From contig JAQWHI010000013.1 of the NCBI GenBank assembly GCA_029249445.1, forward strand, positions 62,001 to 126,000: DNA of 64,000 nt, in the 5' to 3' direction. The DNA is from Crocinitomicaceae bacterium. Its GTDB lineage: Bacteria > Bacteroidota > Bacteroidia > Flavobacteriales_D > Crocinitomicaceae. Made by a program: the position numbers and the translations under genes. Shown piece by piece: positions 8,186-17,399 of this stretch (position 1 is the first letter of the stretch; each line of letters opens with the position of its first letter). The notes beneath the pieces were generated by a model. That model was given only the letters and a program-made list of their open reading frames with translations, made no database searches and was not told the DNA's origin.

Positions 8186-9082
8186 TTATCCATTATTAAA
8201 CGAAAGCAAGGTCAGCCATGCTTCTTCTAATTTGTGTTCATTCAATAAGATTTTTGCCTTTGAATGAAGTTCCTTTTCTAATTGTACTGCATCGTCTTCT
8301 AAAGATACGAATAAATCGCTCAATTCTAGAAGTTTGAATTCGTTGACGTCTGTTTCATTCGGTAATTCTTCAATTCCTGCTAGTTGGCCTAAATCATTAC
8401 CTGTTAGAATGCTACTTTTCCTGATATCTTCTGGCAATTGATCGAATCCAATTCCGATCGTTGTAATCGGTTTCATAATTTCAAACATTGATTTTTCATC
8501 AGCACGACAATACCAATTTCCGCCCATTCTTGAAATGAGGTCAATTTTTTCTTGGTCAATCATCTGATCCCCATCCAAAACTGACTCATGGATGTGTATC
8601 CTAAGTACCTCGCAAATGACCAAGTTACCAGCGCCTCCTTGGTCTCCAAGCTCTTTCACTTCGGTTACTTTACATTCAAATTGGACAGGTGATTCTGCAA
8701 CTCTTTTCGGCTGAATTGTTTCTGAATCTATCGCGGTAAATCCAGCTTTTTCAAATTCATTGATATTTGCAGAGAATGGCGAACTAGCCAGACTCATCTG
8801 GTGCACGATGTCAAAATTTACAACATTTACGACAACCTCAGGAACCTCCTTTACATTGTTGTATGTATCCTTTGTAGTATTTGTTCTTCCACTTCTTGCA
8901 GGAGAAAAAATGAGAACAGGAGGATTGGAACTAAAAACATTGAAGAAACTAAAAGGTGCAAGATTTTCATTGCCACTAATATCAACTGTTGAAGCAAATG
9001 CAATAGGCCTTGGACCAATAGCACCGAGTAGGTAGTGATGCAGTTTGGGTACTGGAATTTCTTTTGGATTTATCGTCAACAT
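8186..9082 (-). CDS. Flavin reductase family protein
   Basis: A 298-residue FMN-binding split-barrel protein. The N-terminal 200 residues match the flavin reductase-like domain: GPRPIAFASTVD, NLAPFSFFNVFSSNPPVLIFSPAR, and later VVNVVNF and LGDQGGAGNLVICEV. The last 90 or so residues form a charged helical extension also present in Bacteroidota homologues. It probably reduces FMN with NAD(P)H or acts as an oxidoreductase; the partner is unknown. Gene start at the ATG at 9082, followed upstream by about 290 bases without a protein gene. Confidence 0.82.
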   Translation of the reverse strand: MLTINPKEIPVPKLHHYLLGAIGPRPIAFASTVDISGNENLAPFSFFNVFSSNPPVLIFSPARSGRTNTTKDTYNNVKEVPEVVVNVVNFDIVHQMSLASSPFSANINEFEKAGFTAIDSETIQPKRVAESPVQFECKVTEVKELGDQGGAGNLVICEVLRIHIHESVLDGDQMIDQEKIDLISRMGGNWYCRADEKSMFEIMKPITTIGIGFDQLPEDIRKSSILTGNDLGQLAGIEELPNETDVNEFKLLELSDLFVSLEDDAVQLEKELHSKAKILLNEHKLEEAWLTLLSFNNG

Positions 9083-9282
9083 ATTTAGTTACTAATAGAG
9101 AACAAATTTAAGATGTTTTGTCTTTACAACAACGATAATTCGTGTTGACTTTTCCACAATTCATATGATTTGATGGATTGATATAATTTTGACTTTTACT
9201 TCTCATTCAAATAATTATTGAACAATACAGATTTATAGGATCGTTTTATAAATAACCATATTAAAAAAAAGTCTCTGCATTC

Positions 9283-9312
9283 TTTTCATTTTAAAATAAA
9301 TACATAACTTTG
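9283..9312 (+). promoter_or_regulatory. Candidate promoter of tRNA-Leu
   Basis: TAACTTTG at 9305-9312 is an exact match to the Bacteroidota -7 consensus TAnnTTTG; TTTTC at 9283-9287 sits at the place of the -33 box. The tRNA begins 62 bases downstream. The rest of 9083-9373 is AT-rich and holds no gene that I can see. Confidence 0.5.
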
Positions 9313-9373
9313 CACTCCATTTTTAGACGAATGGAGACCAAGATAAAACGAGATTTTGGTAGTTGAAATTATT

Positions 9374-9455
9374 GCGGATGTGGTGAAATTGGTAGACACG
9401 CTAGACTTAGGATCTAGTGCCGTGAGGTGTGTGGGTTCGACTCCCTCCATCCGCA
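9374..9455 (+). tRNA. tRNA-Leu(UAG)
   Basis: An 82-base cloverleaf: acceptor GCGGATG pairs with CATCCGC, the discriminator is A at 9455, the D-arm is GTGAAATTGGTAGACAC, the anticodon stem CTAGA/TCTAG encloses the loop CTTAGGA (anticodon TAG), there is a long class II variable arm, and the T loop is TTCGACT. CCA is not encoded. The T stem GTGGG/CCCTC contains one T-T mismatch at its second pair. Confidence 0.96.
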
Positions 9456-9466
9456 CTTATTAAAGG

Positions 9467-9497
9467 ATGGTATAAGATGGACTTATACCATTTTTTG
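9467..9497 (+). terminator. Intrinsic terminator between tRNA-Leu and tig
   Basis: A 10-base perfect stem (9467-9476 with 9482-9491, ATGGTATAAG/CTTATACCAT), a five-base loop and a T-run to 9496. It lies 12 bases after the tRNA and 28 bases before the tig start, so tig is served by read-through or by a very close promoter. Confidence 0.72.
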
Positions 9498-9524
9498 TTT
9501 TATAACTATTAATAAAGAAGAACG

Positions 9525-10880
9525 ATGAATGTAGTTCGCGAAGACGTTGATGCATTAAATGCTATTTTAAAGGTTACTGTAACTCCTGAAGATTACGCTG
9601 GAAAAGTGAAAGCAACTTTAGATAAGTACCGCAAAACTGCTAAAATACCTGGGTTTCGTCCAGGGCATGTTCCTTTTGGGTTGGTTCAAAAGCAATATGG
9701 TAAAGGTGTTTTATCTGAGGAGCTAAATAAATTGGTGAATGAGTCACTTCAAGGATTTATTGCTGAAAATAAAATTAACATCCTTGGAAATCCAATCCCA
9801 CAGGGAGAAGGTAACTTTGAAGGTGACTTTGATAACCCAGCGGAGTTTGAGTTTACCTATGACATAGGATTGGCTCCTGAAATTAAGGTTGCTCTTTCTG
9901 GAAAAAATAAATTTGATTATGTAAAGGTCAAGGTGGACAAAAAGTTAATCGATAAGCAGATTGAAGACTTACGGCGCCGCTATGGAAAATTGACTTCTGC
10001 TGATGAGGTCGGGGAGAGAGATATGATTATGGCGCAGTTTGTTGAGTTAAACGACGACGATTCGATTAAAGAAGGAGGCATTATGCACACCTCTACCATA
10101 TCAATGGAATTTGTAACAGATAAAAAAGTAGCCAAACAGTTGATGGGCTTAAAGGTTGGAGATAAAACAATTGTTGACCCAACAACAGTTTCAAAAGGAG
10201 GCGCCGATACAGCCGCAATGCTAGGAATCACTGAAGCTGACCTTGGAACAATTTCAAATAAGTTTCAATTGTCGATCAACGAAATTAAGGCCATGGAATT
10301 GGCAGAATTGAACACTGAGCTTTATGATAAACTGTTTGGACCAGATGCCGTTAAGGATGAAAAAGAACTTCGAGCGCGTGTTAAGGCTGACCTAGACGGA
10401 ATGTTTGTTAATGATTCTGATAAAATGCTGACACGTTCGGTATATGAATCGTTGTTGGAAAAAACGAAGGCAGAATTACCAGATGCATTCCTGAAGCGTT
10501 GGATTAAACTCTCAAATGAAAAAGAAGTTACGGATGAGCAAATTGAAGCTGAATACGATTCGTATGCAAAAAGTTTGAAATGGCAACTGATTCAAGGGCA
10601 CATCTTTAAGACAAATGAAATCAAACTTGAAAATGAGGAAGTAATAGCATTTACAAAAGGTCTCTTAGTAAATAACTATGCGCAATATGGAATGCCAGCG
10701 CCAGAGGATGCAGAGTTAACAAAGTCTGCAATGCAGGTATTACAGAACCAGGAGGAGGCAAATCGAGTTTATGACATGTTGGCTGAGCAAAAATTGACCG
10801 TTTACTTCAAAGAGACAGTAAAACTATCTGAAAAAGAAGTTTCATACGATCAATTCAATGAAATGGTCTCTAAAATGTAA
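9525..10880 (+). CDS. tig: Trigger factor
   Basis: A 451-residue ribosome-associated chaperone. The N-terminal ribosome-binding domain carries the signature region KIPGFRPGHVPFGLVQKQYGK split over residues 39-60, next to the exit-tunnel contact. The middle PPIase-like domain (about 150-260) is divergent, as is usual in Bacteroidota. The C-terminal helical arms run from about 280. It binds nascent chains at L23 of the ribosome. The ATG at 9525 is the first in frame. No clp genes follow; transcription ends at the hairpin at 10922. Confidence 0.94.
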   Translation: MNVVREDVDALNAILKVTVTPEDYAGKVKATLDKYRKTAKIPGFRPGHVPFGLVQKQYGKGVLSEELNKLVNESLQGFIAENKINILGNPIPQGEGNFEGDFDNPAEFEFTYDIGLAPEIKVALSGKNKFDYVKVKVDKKLIDKQIEDLRRRYGKLTSADEVGERDMIMAQFVELNDDDSIKEGGIMHTSTISMEFVTDKKVAKQLMGLKVGDKTIVDPTTVSKGGADTAAMLGITEADLGTISNKFQLSINEIKAMELAELNTELYDKLFGPDAVKDEKELRARVKADLDGMFVNDSDKMLTRSVYESLLEKTKAELPDAFLKRWIKLSNEKEVTDEQIEAEYDSYAKSLKWQLIQGHIFKTNEIKLENEEVIAFTKGLLVNNYAQYGMPAPEDAELTKSAMQVLQNQEEANRVYDMLAEQKLTVYFKETVKLSEKEVSYDQFNEMVSKM

Positions 10881-10921
10881 TTCGATATGTCAATCCAAAT
10901 TGACGGTCACTAAAAATTATT

Positions 10922-10953
10922 AATCCCTCTTAACCTTCAAGAGGGATTTTTTT
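10922..10953 (+). terminator. Intrinsic terminator of tig
   Basis: Perfect 10-base stem 10922-10931/10939-10948 (AATCCCTCTT/AAGAGGGATT), seven-base loop, T-run to 10953. Located 42 bases past the tig stop, in front of the convergent GDPD gene. Confidence 0.88.
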
Positions 10954-10989
10954 ATTCAGATCGGAAAAATCTCAATCTTATAAATGGAT

Positions 10990-11817
10990 TCAGTTGTTTT
11001 TGAGGTATCGAACAAGATGATTTACAGCATCTGTTTGAATCATATCAGGATTTTTCTGGACAGCATCAATATTGCTACTTCTGTTGTTCACTCCCCAAAC
11101 TGTAACAAACAGATTCATTGAGTGTGCTAAGTTCACTTGTACGGTATTGATTCTGTCATTGCTTATGGAGATGCCATGCAATCCTAAATTCATTGCAATT
11201 GATAGCCCACTTTCAAATTTTTGCGGATAAATATATAGTTTTATTTGTGCATTTTTTGATTGCATTTCTTGAAGGAAGTATTCGTTCTGTGATTCAATAA
11301 ATACACTATTTTCAATTGGAAATGCTGAGTAAATTTCATCTAATGCATCGGTGAAATCATCAATGTATTCAGTAGTCTCTTCAGCTCCCTTGTTTAGTTT
11401 AATATCGAGCGTGAAAGTATAGTTCTCTATTCCATCGAGAGAAGATAGAAATTCACTTAAATTCATCAATTTGTAATTGAGCTGAGCCGTTGATGTGTAG
11501 CGAACATCTTTTAATTGATTCCAAGAGTAATCTCTTATTTTCCCTGTAAAATTGGTGTTTTCATTGAGCGTGGCATTATGAAATGCCACCAGTTGGTTGT
11601 CGGCGGTGAGTTGAATATCTATTTCACTTCCATCAGCACCTTTACCTAAGCATTTTAAAATTGACTCTGCTGTATTTGTAGGGTACAAATTTGAATATCC
11701 CATTCCACCGTGTCCCATTAATTCGATATGATTGTTGTTTAGGTTGATGACCGTTATTTCTCCTTTTTTGCATGAAAAAAGTAGAACTCCAATGAGGATT
11801 ATGAGGGCTGTTTTCAT
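10990..11817 (-). CDS. Glycerophosphodiester phosphodiesterase lipoprotein
   Basis: A 275-residue GDPD-family protein starting at the ATG at 11817, which gives a signal peptide with a lipobox (LFSC, Cys16); an upstream in-frame ATG at 11853 would add a non-signal extension inside the neighbouring gene. TIM-barrel motifs: GHGG (35-38), PTNTAES (46-52), the metal-binding Glu65 and Asp67 (GSEIDIQLT) and His80 (AFHNATL). The usual catalytic HR pair reads His36-Gly, so the arginine is missing, which may affect activity. It would release glycerol-3-phosphate from phospholipid-derived diesters in the periplasm. It follows the upstream barrel gene by two bases. Confidence 0.85.
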   Translation of the reverse strand: MKTALIILIGVLLFSCKKGEITVINLNNNHIELMGHGGMGYSNLYPTNTAESILKCLGKGADGSEIDIQLTADNQLVAFHNATLNENTNFTGKIRDYSWNQLKDVRYTSTAQLNYKLMNLSEFLSSLDGIENYTFTLDIKLNKGAEETTEYIDDFTDALDEIYSAFPIENSVFIESQNEYFLQEMQSKNAQIKLYIYPQKFESGLSIAMNLGLHGISISNDRINTVQVNLAHSMNLFVTVWGVNNRSSNIDAVQKNPDMIQTDAVNHLVRYLKNN

Positions 11818-11819
11818 CG

Positions 11820-12332
11820 TTAAAAAGTATGTCCAATTGATAGTGCTCCCCAATGCCCAACACCCAAATTCTTCGTTAGGATTGGTGTGTAAGATAAACG
11901 AAATAGAATCTTTTCGGAAAGTAGATATGAAGTTCCAATTTGGAAGTAAGAATTAAATTGTATGTTTCGTTCTGCCAATAACTCATCATTTGCATGTACG
12001 ACAGAGGCAAGAATCAAACCACTTCCAGCGGTTACGGATAATCTTTGGGTGGATTTTTTTAGGAGTGAGTAATCAACAAAAACACCAAAAGGCACATAAA
12101 AGTCGGGATTAAAGTTATCCGAAAAATCTTTGAATCGAGACGTTCCTAATCCGAATCGAGCTCCTATTTTAATATTATTGTTCTCAACTGAGCAGTGCTC
12201 GATATTAATAGATGCAATATTTCCTGGTCCGCCAGCCTCTGCATATATGAAGCTGTGCCATTCTTTGTTCTCTTGACAAAAGGCATTCGAAAAAGTAAAA
12301 AGTAAAATTATACCAATTATTCGTGTGGTCAT
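11820..12332 (-). CDS. Small outer-membrane beta-barrel-like protein
   Basis: A 170-residue exported protein: signal peptide 1-19 (ending SNAFCQ), then alternating amphipathic beta strands (KIGARFGLGTS, FYVPFGVFVDYSLL, LSVTAGSGLILAS, LFRLSYTPIL) ending in an aromatic C-terminal residue (GALSIGHTF), typical of outer-membrane barrels recognised by BamA. No specific family recognised. It probably shares a transcript with the GDPD lipoprotein downstream. Confidence 0.62.
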   Translation of the reverse strand: MTTRIIGIILLFTFSNAFCQENKEWHSFIYAEAGGPGNIASINIEHCSVENNNIKIGARFGLGTSRFKDFSDNFNPDFYVPFGVFVDYSLLKKSTQRLSVTAGSGLILASVVHANDELLAERNIQFNSYFQIGTSYLLSEKILFRLSYTPILTKNLGVGHWGALSIGHTF

Positions 12333-12398
12333 TGTGTGTAAACCGCTAGTTTTCCTTTATATTGTAAACGTATAACAGAGTAATTATTGTATGGATTT

Positions 12399-14177
12399 CT
12401 AATTAAACTGCGGTACAAGTGGCATTCTCATTTGTATACCAGATATTGACTCTATCTTTTTTAAATTTTCGTAGTATTTTAGGATGCTCTCTGAGAGTTG
12501 TTTGTTTTTTATTTTTATTGATTCGGTAGATTCCTCAATGGCTTCAATGATTGCGGTTAAGTTGTCTTTCTCTGCGATGGGGTAGAAGAGTACCTTCTTT
12601 TTTGATATCCCGGCTTTTTTCGCAGCATATGCAATGGCATCCTGCAATCCGCCGAGTTGATCAATAAGTCCAATTTTGAGCGCGTCTGTGCCGGTCCAAA
12701 CGCGACCGCGAGCAACGATTCCAACTTGCTCCAGTGTCATTCCTCTTCCAATTGCTACAACCTCCTTGAAGCGATCGTATATTTTGTCAACTTCTTGCTG
12801 TATGGCGCGACGTTCATCCTCGCTTAATCTCCTATTTAATGACATTACACTGTGTTTATTGGTTCCGATTGGATCGAATGAAATTCCCAATTTATTCTCT
12901 AGCATTGCACCAATGTAGGGGATTACTCCAAACACACCTATAGAGCCTGTTATTGTGTTCGGTTCAGCAAAAATTGTTGTTCCTGGTGCAGCGATAAAAT
13001 AACCACCTGAGGCGGCCAAGTCTCCCATTGAAACAATAACTTCTTTTTTATCATTTGTGAGTTGTACTTCCCTCCAGATTTCATCACTTGCCAGCGCACT
13101 TCCACCTGGGCTATTTACTCGTAGTACAACGGTTTTAATCGTCTTGTTTTCGCGCGCCTCTTTGAGTAATTTGCAAATATCCTCAGAAGTCAATCCTTCA
13201 CCTGTTCTTGAAATGTCTCCCTCTGCCAATATTACAGCAATATTTGGTGCATCTCCTTTTGTAAGGGTTTGATCTTGATAAAATCGTTCTTTTGCATATT
13301 TTGAGAATGAGAGGAATTCAATATCACTAGAAGTTTTTACTTTAATCTTCTTGGCAATGATTGACAAAACTTCATCTCTATATTTTGTTGCATCTATCAA
13401 ATTGTTTTTCACTGCATTTGAAACGGATACAATGGATGCGTTTTCTGCCAAATCATTGAGTTTTTCTATTGAAACATTCCGATCAGCAGCAATATCCTCG
13501 CGCATTGTTTGCCACATACTCGCCATATATCTTTCTGTTTGCATTCTTGAAGAGTCGCTTGCATTCGTTCTGAAAAAGGGCTCAACTGCACTTTTAAAGT
13601 CGTTATTTGATCCACGAATCACTTGCATTTCTATTTCTAGCTTGTCCAGTAGACCTTTGAAAAACATAAGCTCTCCGCCCAAGCCTAAAAATTCCATATT
13701 TGATGATGGAAACCCATAAGTTTCATTTGCGGCTGAAGTAAGATAATAGTTTTTCATGGAGACCATTTCACCTCCATTGTATGCAACTACGAACTTTCCA
13801 CTTTTTTCAAAATCATTGATGGCGTTTCGAATTTCTCGAGCCGAAGCCATTCCGCAATTTAAATTATCTATTTCCAAAAATACCCCCTCAATATTGTCGT
13901 CAGATTTCGCCTCTTTCAGTGCGAATAAAATTGTTGCAAGACCGAGTTGATTGTCTAACTTTAATTCTGTCGGATTGAGTGATGCTTTTGTGCGTTCTCC
14001 TATTTGTCCATCAAGTGTCATATGAAGAACTGTCTTGCTTGCAACTTCGAAAGGTTCAACGCGCAAAGCACTTCCTATAATGAGTGCCCAAATACCCCAT
14101 CCAAGAATTGATACAGTTATTGCTGCGATTAAGCTTGGCCAAAATATTCTCCAAAACGATACTTTTTTCTCTGACAT
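12399..14177 (-). CDS. sppA: Signal peptide peptidase SppA, 67K type
   Basis: A 593-residue membrane protease with one N-terminal membrane helix (about 11-36) and two tandem SppA/ClpP-like domains. Comparison with the known enzyme points to Lys195 (NDFKSAVEPFFR) as the general base in the first half and Ser390 (GDLAASGGYF) as the nucleophile in the second half. VNSPGGSALASDEIW (355-369) is the second-domain signature. It degrades cleaved signal peptides in the inner membrane. The ATG at 14177 puts MSEKK directly before the membrane helix; the in-frame ATG at 14237 adds 20 residues without family support. Confidence 0.93.
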   Translation of the reverse strand: MSEKKVSFWRIFWPSLIAAITVSILGWGIWALIIGSALRVEPFEVASKTVLHMTLDGQIGERTKASLNPTELKLDNQLGLATILFALKEAKSDDNIEGVFLEIDNLNCGMASAREIRNAINDFEKSGKFVVAYNGGEMVSMKNYYLTSAANETYGFPSSNMEFLGLGGELMFFKGLLDKLEIEMQVIRGSNNDFKSAVEPFFRTNASDSSRMQTERYMASMWQTMREDIAADRNVSIEKLNDLAENASIVSVSNAVKNNLIDATKYRDEVLSIIAKKIKVKTSSDIEFLSFSKYAKERFYQDQTLTKGDAPNIAVILAEGDISRTGEGLTSEDICKLLKEARENKTIKTVVLRVNSPGGSALASDEIWREVQLTNDKKEVIVSMGDLAASGGYFIAAPGTTIFAEPNTITGSIGVFGVIPYIGAMLENKLGISFDPIGTNKHSVMSLNRRLSEDERRAIQQEVDKIYDRFKEVVAIGRGMTLEQVGIVARGRVWTGTDALKIGLIDQLGGLQDAIAYAAKKAGISKKKVLFYPIAEKDNLTAIIEAIEESTESIKIKNKQLSESILKYYENLKKIESISGIQMRMPLVPQFN

Positions 14178-14360
14178 CTGATCGTGTATTTTATAGTTTA
14201 ACGTAAAAATAGTTTGTTTTTCTAGGTTATCAAACAATAGTTAGAGCTGATCAGCTTTAATTCACCTATTTGGCTTTAAATTGGGTCAGAAGAGACGATA
14301 AATTGCGTGATTTGCACAGAATTTGTCCTTAAATTGCAAAAGCATTAAAAGTTAAGAAGT

Positions 14361-16709
14361 ATGAAATTTTATCTAATTGTCGTTGCATTTTTATTTTCTG
14401 GCATGGGCTTTTCCCAAAGTTATTCAAAAGTCAAAATAATATTAGACAATAATGGTCTTGAAGAGTTGTCAGAATTGGGGATTCCGGTTGATCATGGTAT
14501 ACATAAGTCAGGATATTTTTTCATCAGCGATTTTTCAGAGAATGAAATTCAACGGATTGCAGATAACGGTTTTGATTATGAAATTTTAGTCGATGATGTA
14601 AAATCGTATTATGCAAAACAAAATCAATTGCCCATTTTTCAGGCCAAGAATGTGAGCTGTACTCAAAATAATGATGTTCTTCCCGCACCACCTGTGCATC
14701 ATTTTGAAAACGATAGTTATGCAGGCTTTTATAAGTATCAAGATATGCTAAATGCCCTGGATTCGATGGCAATTCTCTATCCTAACTTAATTACTACACG
14801 TGCTCCGATTTCCACATTTTTAACTCATGAGGGACGGTCGATTTATCATGTAAAAATTTCAGATAACCCAACCACTGATGATCCCTCTGAACCAAAGGTA
14901 CTGTATACCTCAATTCATCACGCACGGGAGCCCATGAGTATGTCACAGACCATATTTTACATGTGGTATTTACTTGAGAATTATGCTACAAATTCAGAGG
15001 TGCAATTTTTGGTTGACAATACTGAATTGTACTTTGTTCCTTGTATCAATCCTGATGGATATTTGCAAAACGAGTCAAATGATCCGAATGGTTTTGGAAT
15101 GCACAGAAAAAATAAGGCTGCTGTTGGAACATTCAACCCTGGAGTCGATCTAAATAGAAATTATTCGTATCTCTGGAATACGACTGGGGTAAGCTCGAAT
15201 GAAGATAGTGATACCTATCCGGGCACCTCTGCCTTCTCTGAGCCAGAGACACAAGCCATCCGTTGGCTATCAGAGCAAAAGGGTTTCAAGACTGCATTCA
15301 ATGCACATTCCTATGGTAATCTTTTATTACATCCAATAGGTGCTGAAGCTTCAGAGTTTGCAGATCACCATGATTACTTTACAGAACTCACTGGTCATAT
15401 GTGTTCAATGAATGGGTACGTTGCCCAGAAGGCAACCAGTTTGTATCCTGCATCTGGAAATTCAGATGATTATATGTACAAGATGGATATAGGTTTGGTC
15501 ATGAAGGATACTGTTTTTTCAATGACGCCTGAAATTGGAACAGACTTTTGGCCAACTCAAGGTGAGGTGGTACCAACGTGTCAAGAGATGATTTCCCCAA
15601 ATATGATTTTGGCGCATATTGCACACAAATATTTAGTGGTGAAAGAAGCGGATCCACTATATGTTGAACTTACATCGGGTAGTTTTACTCACAATGTTCA
15701 TCGCCTTGGGATTGAATCAGGTGTTGTGACAGTTTTATTTACACCTCTTTTGAACATTCAGTCTCTTGGAGCGCCAATTCAATATGATATTAATTGGAAT
15801 TCCTTTGCTTCTGGCACTGTTAATTATGCGCTTACATCAGGTATTCAGACGGGTGATGAGATCAAATATGTAATAACAACAGATTATGGTTCTTGGGCCA
15901 AATACGATACAATTACAAAGCTCTTTGGACAATTGGTGCCACAAGTATTTGACGACGCCGCCAACAGTTCAAACTGGATTGGGAGCTGGTCAACAACAAC
16001 GGATGATTCATACTCTCCAGTGTCGAGTTTTACTGAGAGTGATGGAGGCGATTACAGTAATGATGCTTTTGAAACGTATCGATATGTAGATGATATTGAC
16101 TTGACGAATGCGCAGTCCGCAATTGTCTCCTTCTATGCAAAATGGGATATTGAATCCGATTATGATTATTGTCAATTTCAAGTTTCCTATGACGGTGGAA
16201 ATTCATGGGTAGGTCAATGCGGAACATACACTGTTGAGGGTGATAATGGTCAATGGGGTGGTGGTGTTCAGCCACCCGGTGAGCCCGTTTGGGAGGGCAG
16301 CTCTGATTGGGTATTGGAACAGATTAATTTATCAGATTATCTCGGACAAACGATTCGAGTTAGATTTGCTTTTGGATCTGATGGAGGATTGACAATGGAC
16401 GGTTTTTATTTTGATGATTTTGAGATTGCAACTATTGGAGGTTTAGGTATAGATGAGCAATATTTTCAAGTGATGGCATTTCCAAATCCAGCCGATGAAC
16501 AATTTGTTTTAAGCACATCTCAATTGATTGCGAATGATTGGGTTTGTGTTTATGATCCAACCGGTAATCTGGTAGCCAAGAAAAAAATAGTAGATCAAAC
16601 GAACCAGGTGATTATCGATACATCAGGTTTGCCGAGTGGATGGTATATGATTAAGGTTTTAAACGCTGGAAAAGCTGTAAAACCAGCTAAACTTATTGTA
16701 ATTCATTAG
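14361..16709 (+). CDS. M14 zinc carboxypeptidase with T9SS type A sorting domain
   Basis: A 782-residue secreted metallopeptidase. Signal peptide 1-19; N-terminal region to about 110; M14 catalytic domain about 120-420 with the zinc ligands His187 and Glu190 (HHAREP) and His316 (NAHSYGN), and the catalytic Glu391 (TPEIGTDFWP); a beta-sandwich region (about 440-530); a jelly-roll/adhesin-like domain (about 540-690, DGGNSW and FYFDDFEI); and a C-terminal type IX secretion domain from about 705 (MAFPNPADEQF to GWYMIKVLN). It is exported across the outer membrane by T9SS, removes C-terminal residues from peptides, and probably serves protein feeding. Monocistronic. Confidence 0.93.
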   Translation: MKFYLIVVAFLFSGMGFSQSYSKVKIILDNNGLEELSELGIPVDHGIHKSGYFFISDFSENEIQRIADNGFDYEILVDDVKSYYAKQNQLPIFQAKNVSCTQNNDVLPAPPVHHFENDSYAGFYKYQDMLNALDSMAILYPNLITTRAPISTFLTHEGRSIYHVKISDNPTTDDPSEPKVLYTSIHHAREPMSMSQTIFYMWYLLENYATNSEVQFLVDNTELYFVPCINPDGYLQNESNDPNGFGMHRKNKAAVGTFNPGVDLNRNYSYLWNTTGVSSNEDSDTYPGTSAFSEPETQAIRWLSEQKGFKTAFNAHSYGNLLLHPIGAEASEFADHHDYFTELTGHMCSMNGYVAQKATSLYPASGNSDDYMYKMDIGLVMKDTVFSMTPEIGTDFWPTQGEVVPTCQEMISPNMILAHIAHKYLVVKEADPLYVELTSGSFTHNVHRLGIESGVVTVLFTPLLNIQSLGAPIQYDINWNSFASGTVNYALTSGIQTGDEIKYVITTDYGSWAKYDTITKLFGQLVPQVFDDAANSSNWIGSWSTTTDDSYSPVSSFTESDGGDYSNDAFETYRYVDDIDLTNAQSAIVSFYAKWDIESDYDYCQFQVSYDGGNSWVGQCGTYTVEGDNGQWGGGVQPPGEPVWEGSSDWVLEQINLSDYLGQTIRVRFAFGSDGGLTMDGFYFDDFEIATIGGLGIDEQYFQVMAFPNPADEQFVLSTSQLIANDWVCVYDPTGNLVAKKKIVDQTNQVIIDTSGLPSGWYMIKVLNAGKAVKPAKLIVIH

Positions 16710-16734
16710 GAATTCTGTGTTTTCTATTGAGGAG

Positions 16735-17325
16735 TTATCCATGCATTGTTTCACTCCGACCATATTTACTCATAAGCGTGGCTTCAAAAGCTAAGAAGTC
16801 TTGCCATCTTGCATCAACATCCACACCTTCGCCATATTTGCGGGCGAAATTTAAAAACGTTGTATAATGTCTTGCTTCACTCTCCATTAAATTGCGATAG
16901 AAATTGCGGAGATCCATATCGTTTATTTCTTCTGACAAAATTCTGAATCGCTCGCAACTTCTGGCTTCAATCATAGCTGCAAACAGCATACGGTTGACGA
17001 ATTGATTTGCTCTTGATCCACCGGAATTCTCCTTTCGCAAATGATCTGCTAAGTCGTTCACGTAGGGATCTTTTCGCTCAAAGCCAAGATTAAGTCCCCT
17101 TTCTAAAATTTTATTGTGAACCATCCCAAAATGTTCCATTTCTTCAATAGAGATTGCTGTCATTGCCTCAACAAGATCTGGGTATTCAGCATATTTAACG
17201 ATAACAGAAATGGCATTACTCGCTGCTTTTTGCTCACAATACGCGTGATCAGTTAAAATTTCTTCGATGTTTTTTTCAACTATGTTTACCCAACGTGGAT
17301 CTGTTGGGAGCTTCAATCCGAGCAT
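16735..17325 (-). CDS. miaE: tRNA-(ms2io6A)-hydroxylase MiaE
   Basis: A 196-residue ferritin-like diiron enzyme that hydroxylates the isopentenyl group of ms2i6A37 in tRNA. The iron-ligand pattern is visible: Glu31 (AYCEQKA), Glu62-x-x-His65 (EEMEHFGMVH), Glu120 (MIEARSCERF) and Glu150-x-x-His153 (ESEARHYTTF). Length and motif order match MiaE. It is divergent from the PafA-like phosphatase gene with 74 bases between starts. It requires MiaA and MiaB, which are not in this window. Confidence 0.92.
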   Translation of the reverse strand: MLGLKLPTDPRWVNIVEKNIEEILTDHAYCEQKAASNAISVIVKYAEYPDLVEAMTAISIEEMEHFGMVHNKILERGLNLGFERKDPYVNDLADHLRKENSGGSRANQFVNRMLFAAMIEARSCERFRILSEEINDMDLRNFYRNLMESEARHYTTFLNFARKYGEGVDVDARWQDFLAFEATLMSKYGRSETMHG

Positions 17326-17399
17326 AATTAATGATATTTAATACAAAGTTAATGTATGTAAATTGTTCTAAGGCGGGTTTAAATCAATATTTTTGTTTC

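Noticed and set aside
9083-9280. TTTTCCACA near 9148 as an origin element
   Set aside because: A single degenerate DnaA-like site without companions; region otherwise featureless AT-rich spacer.
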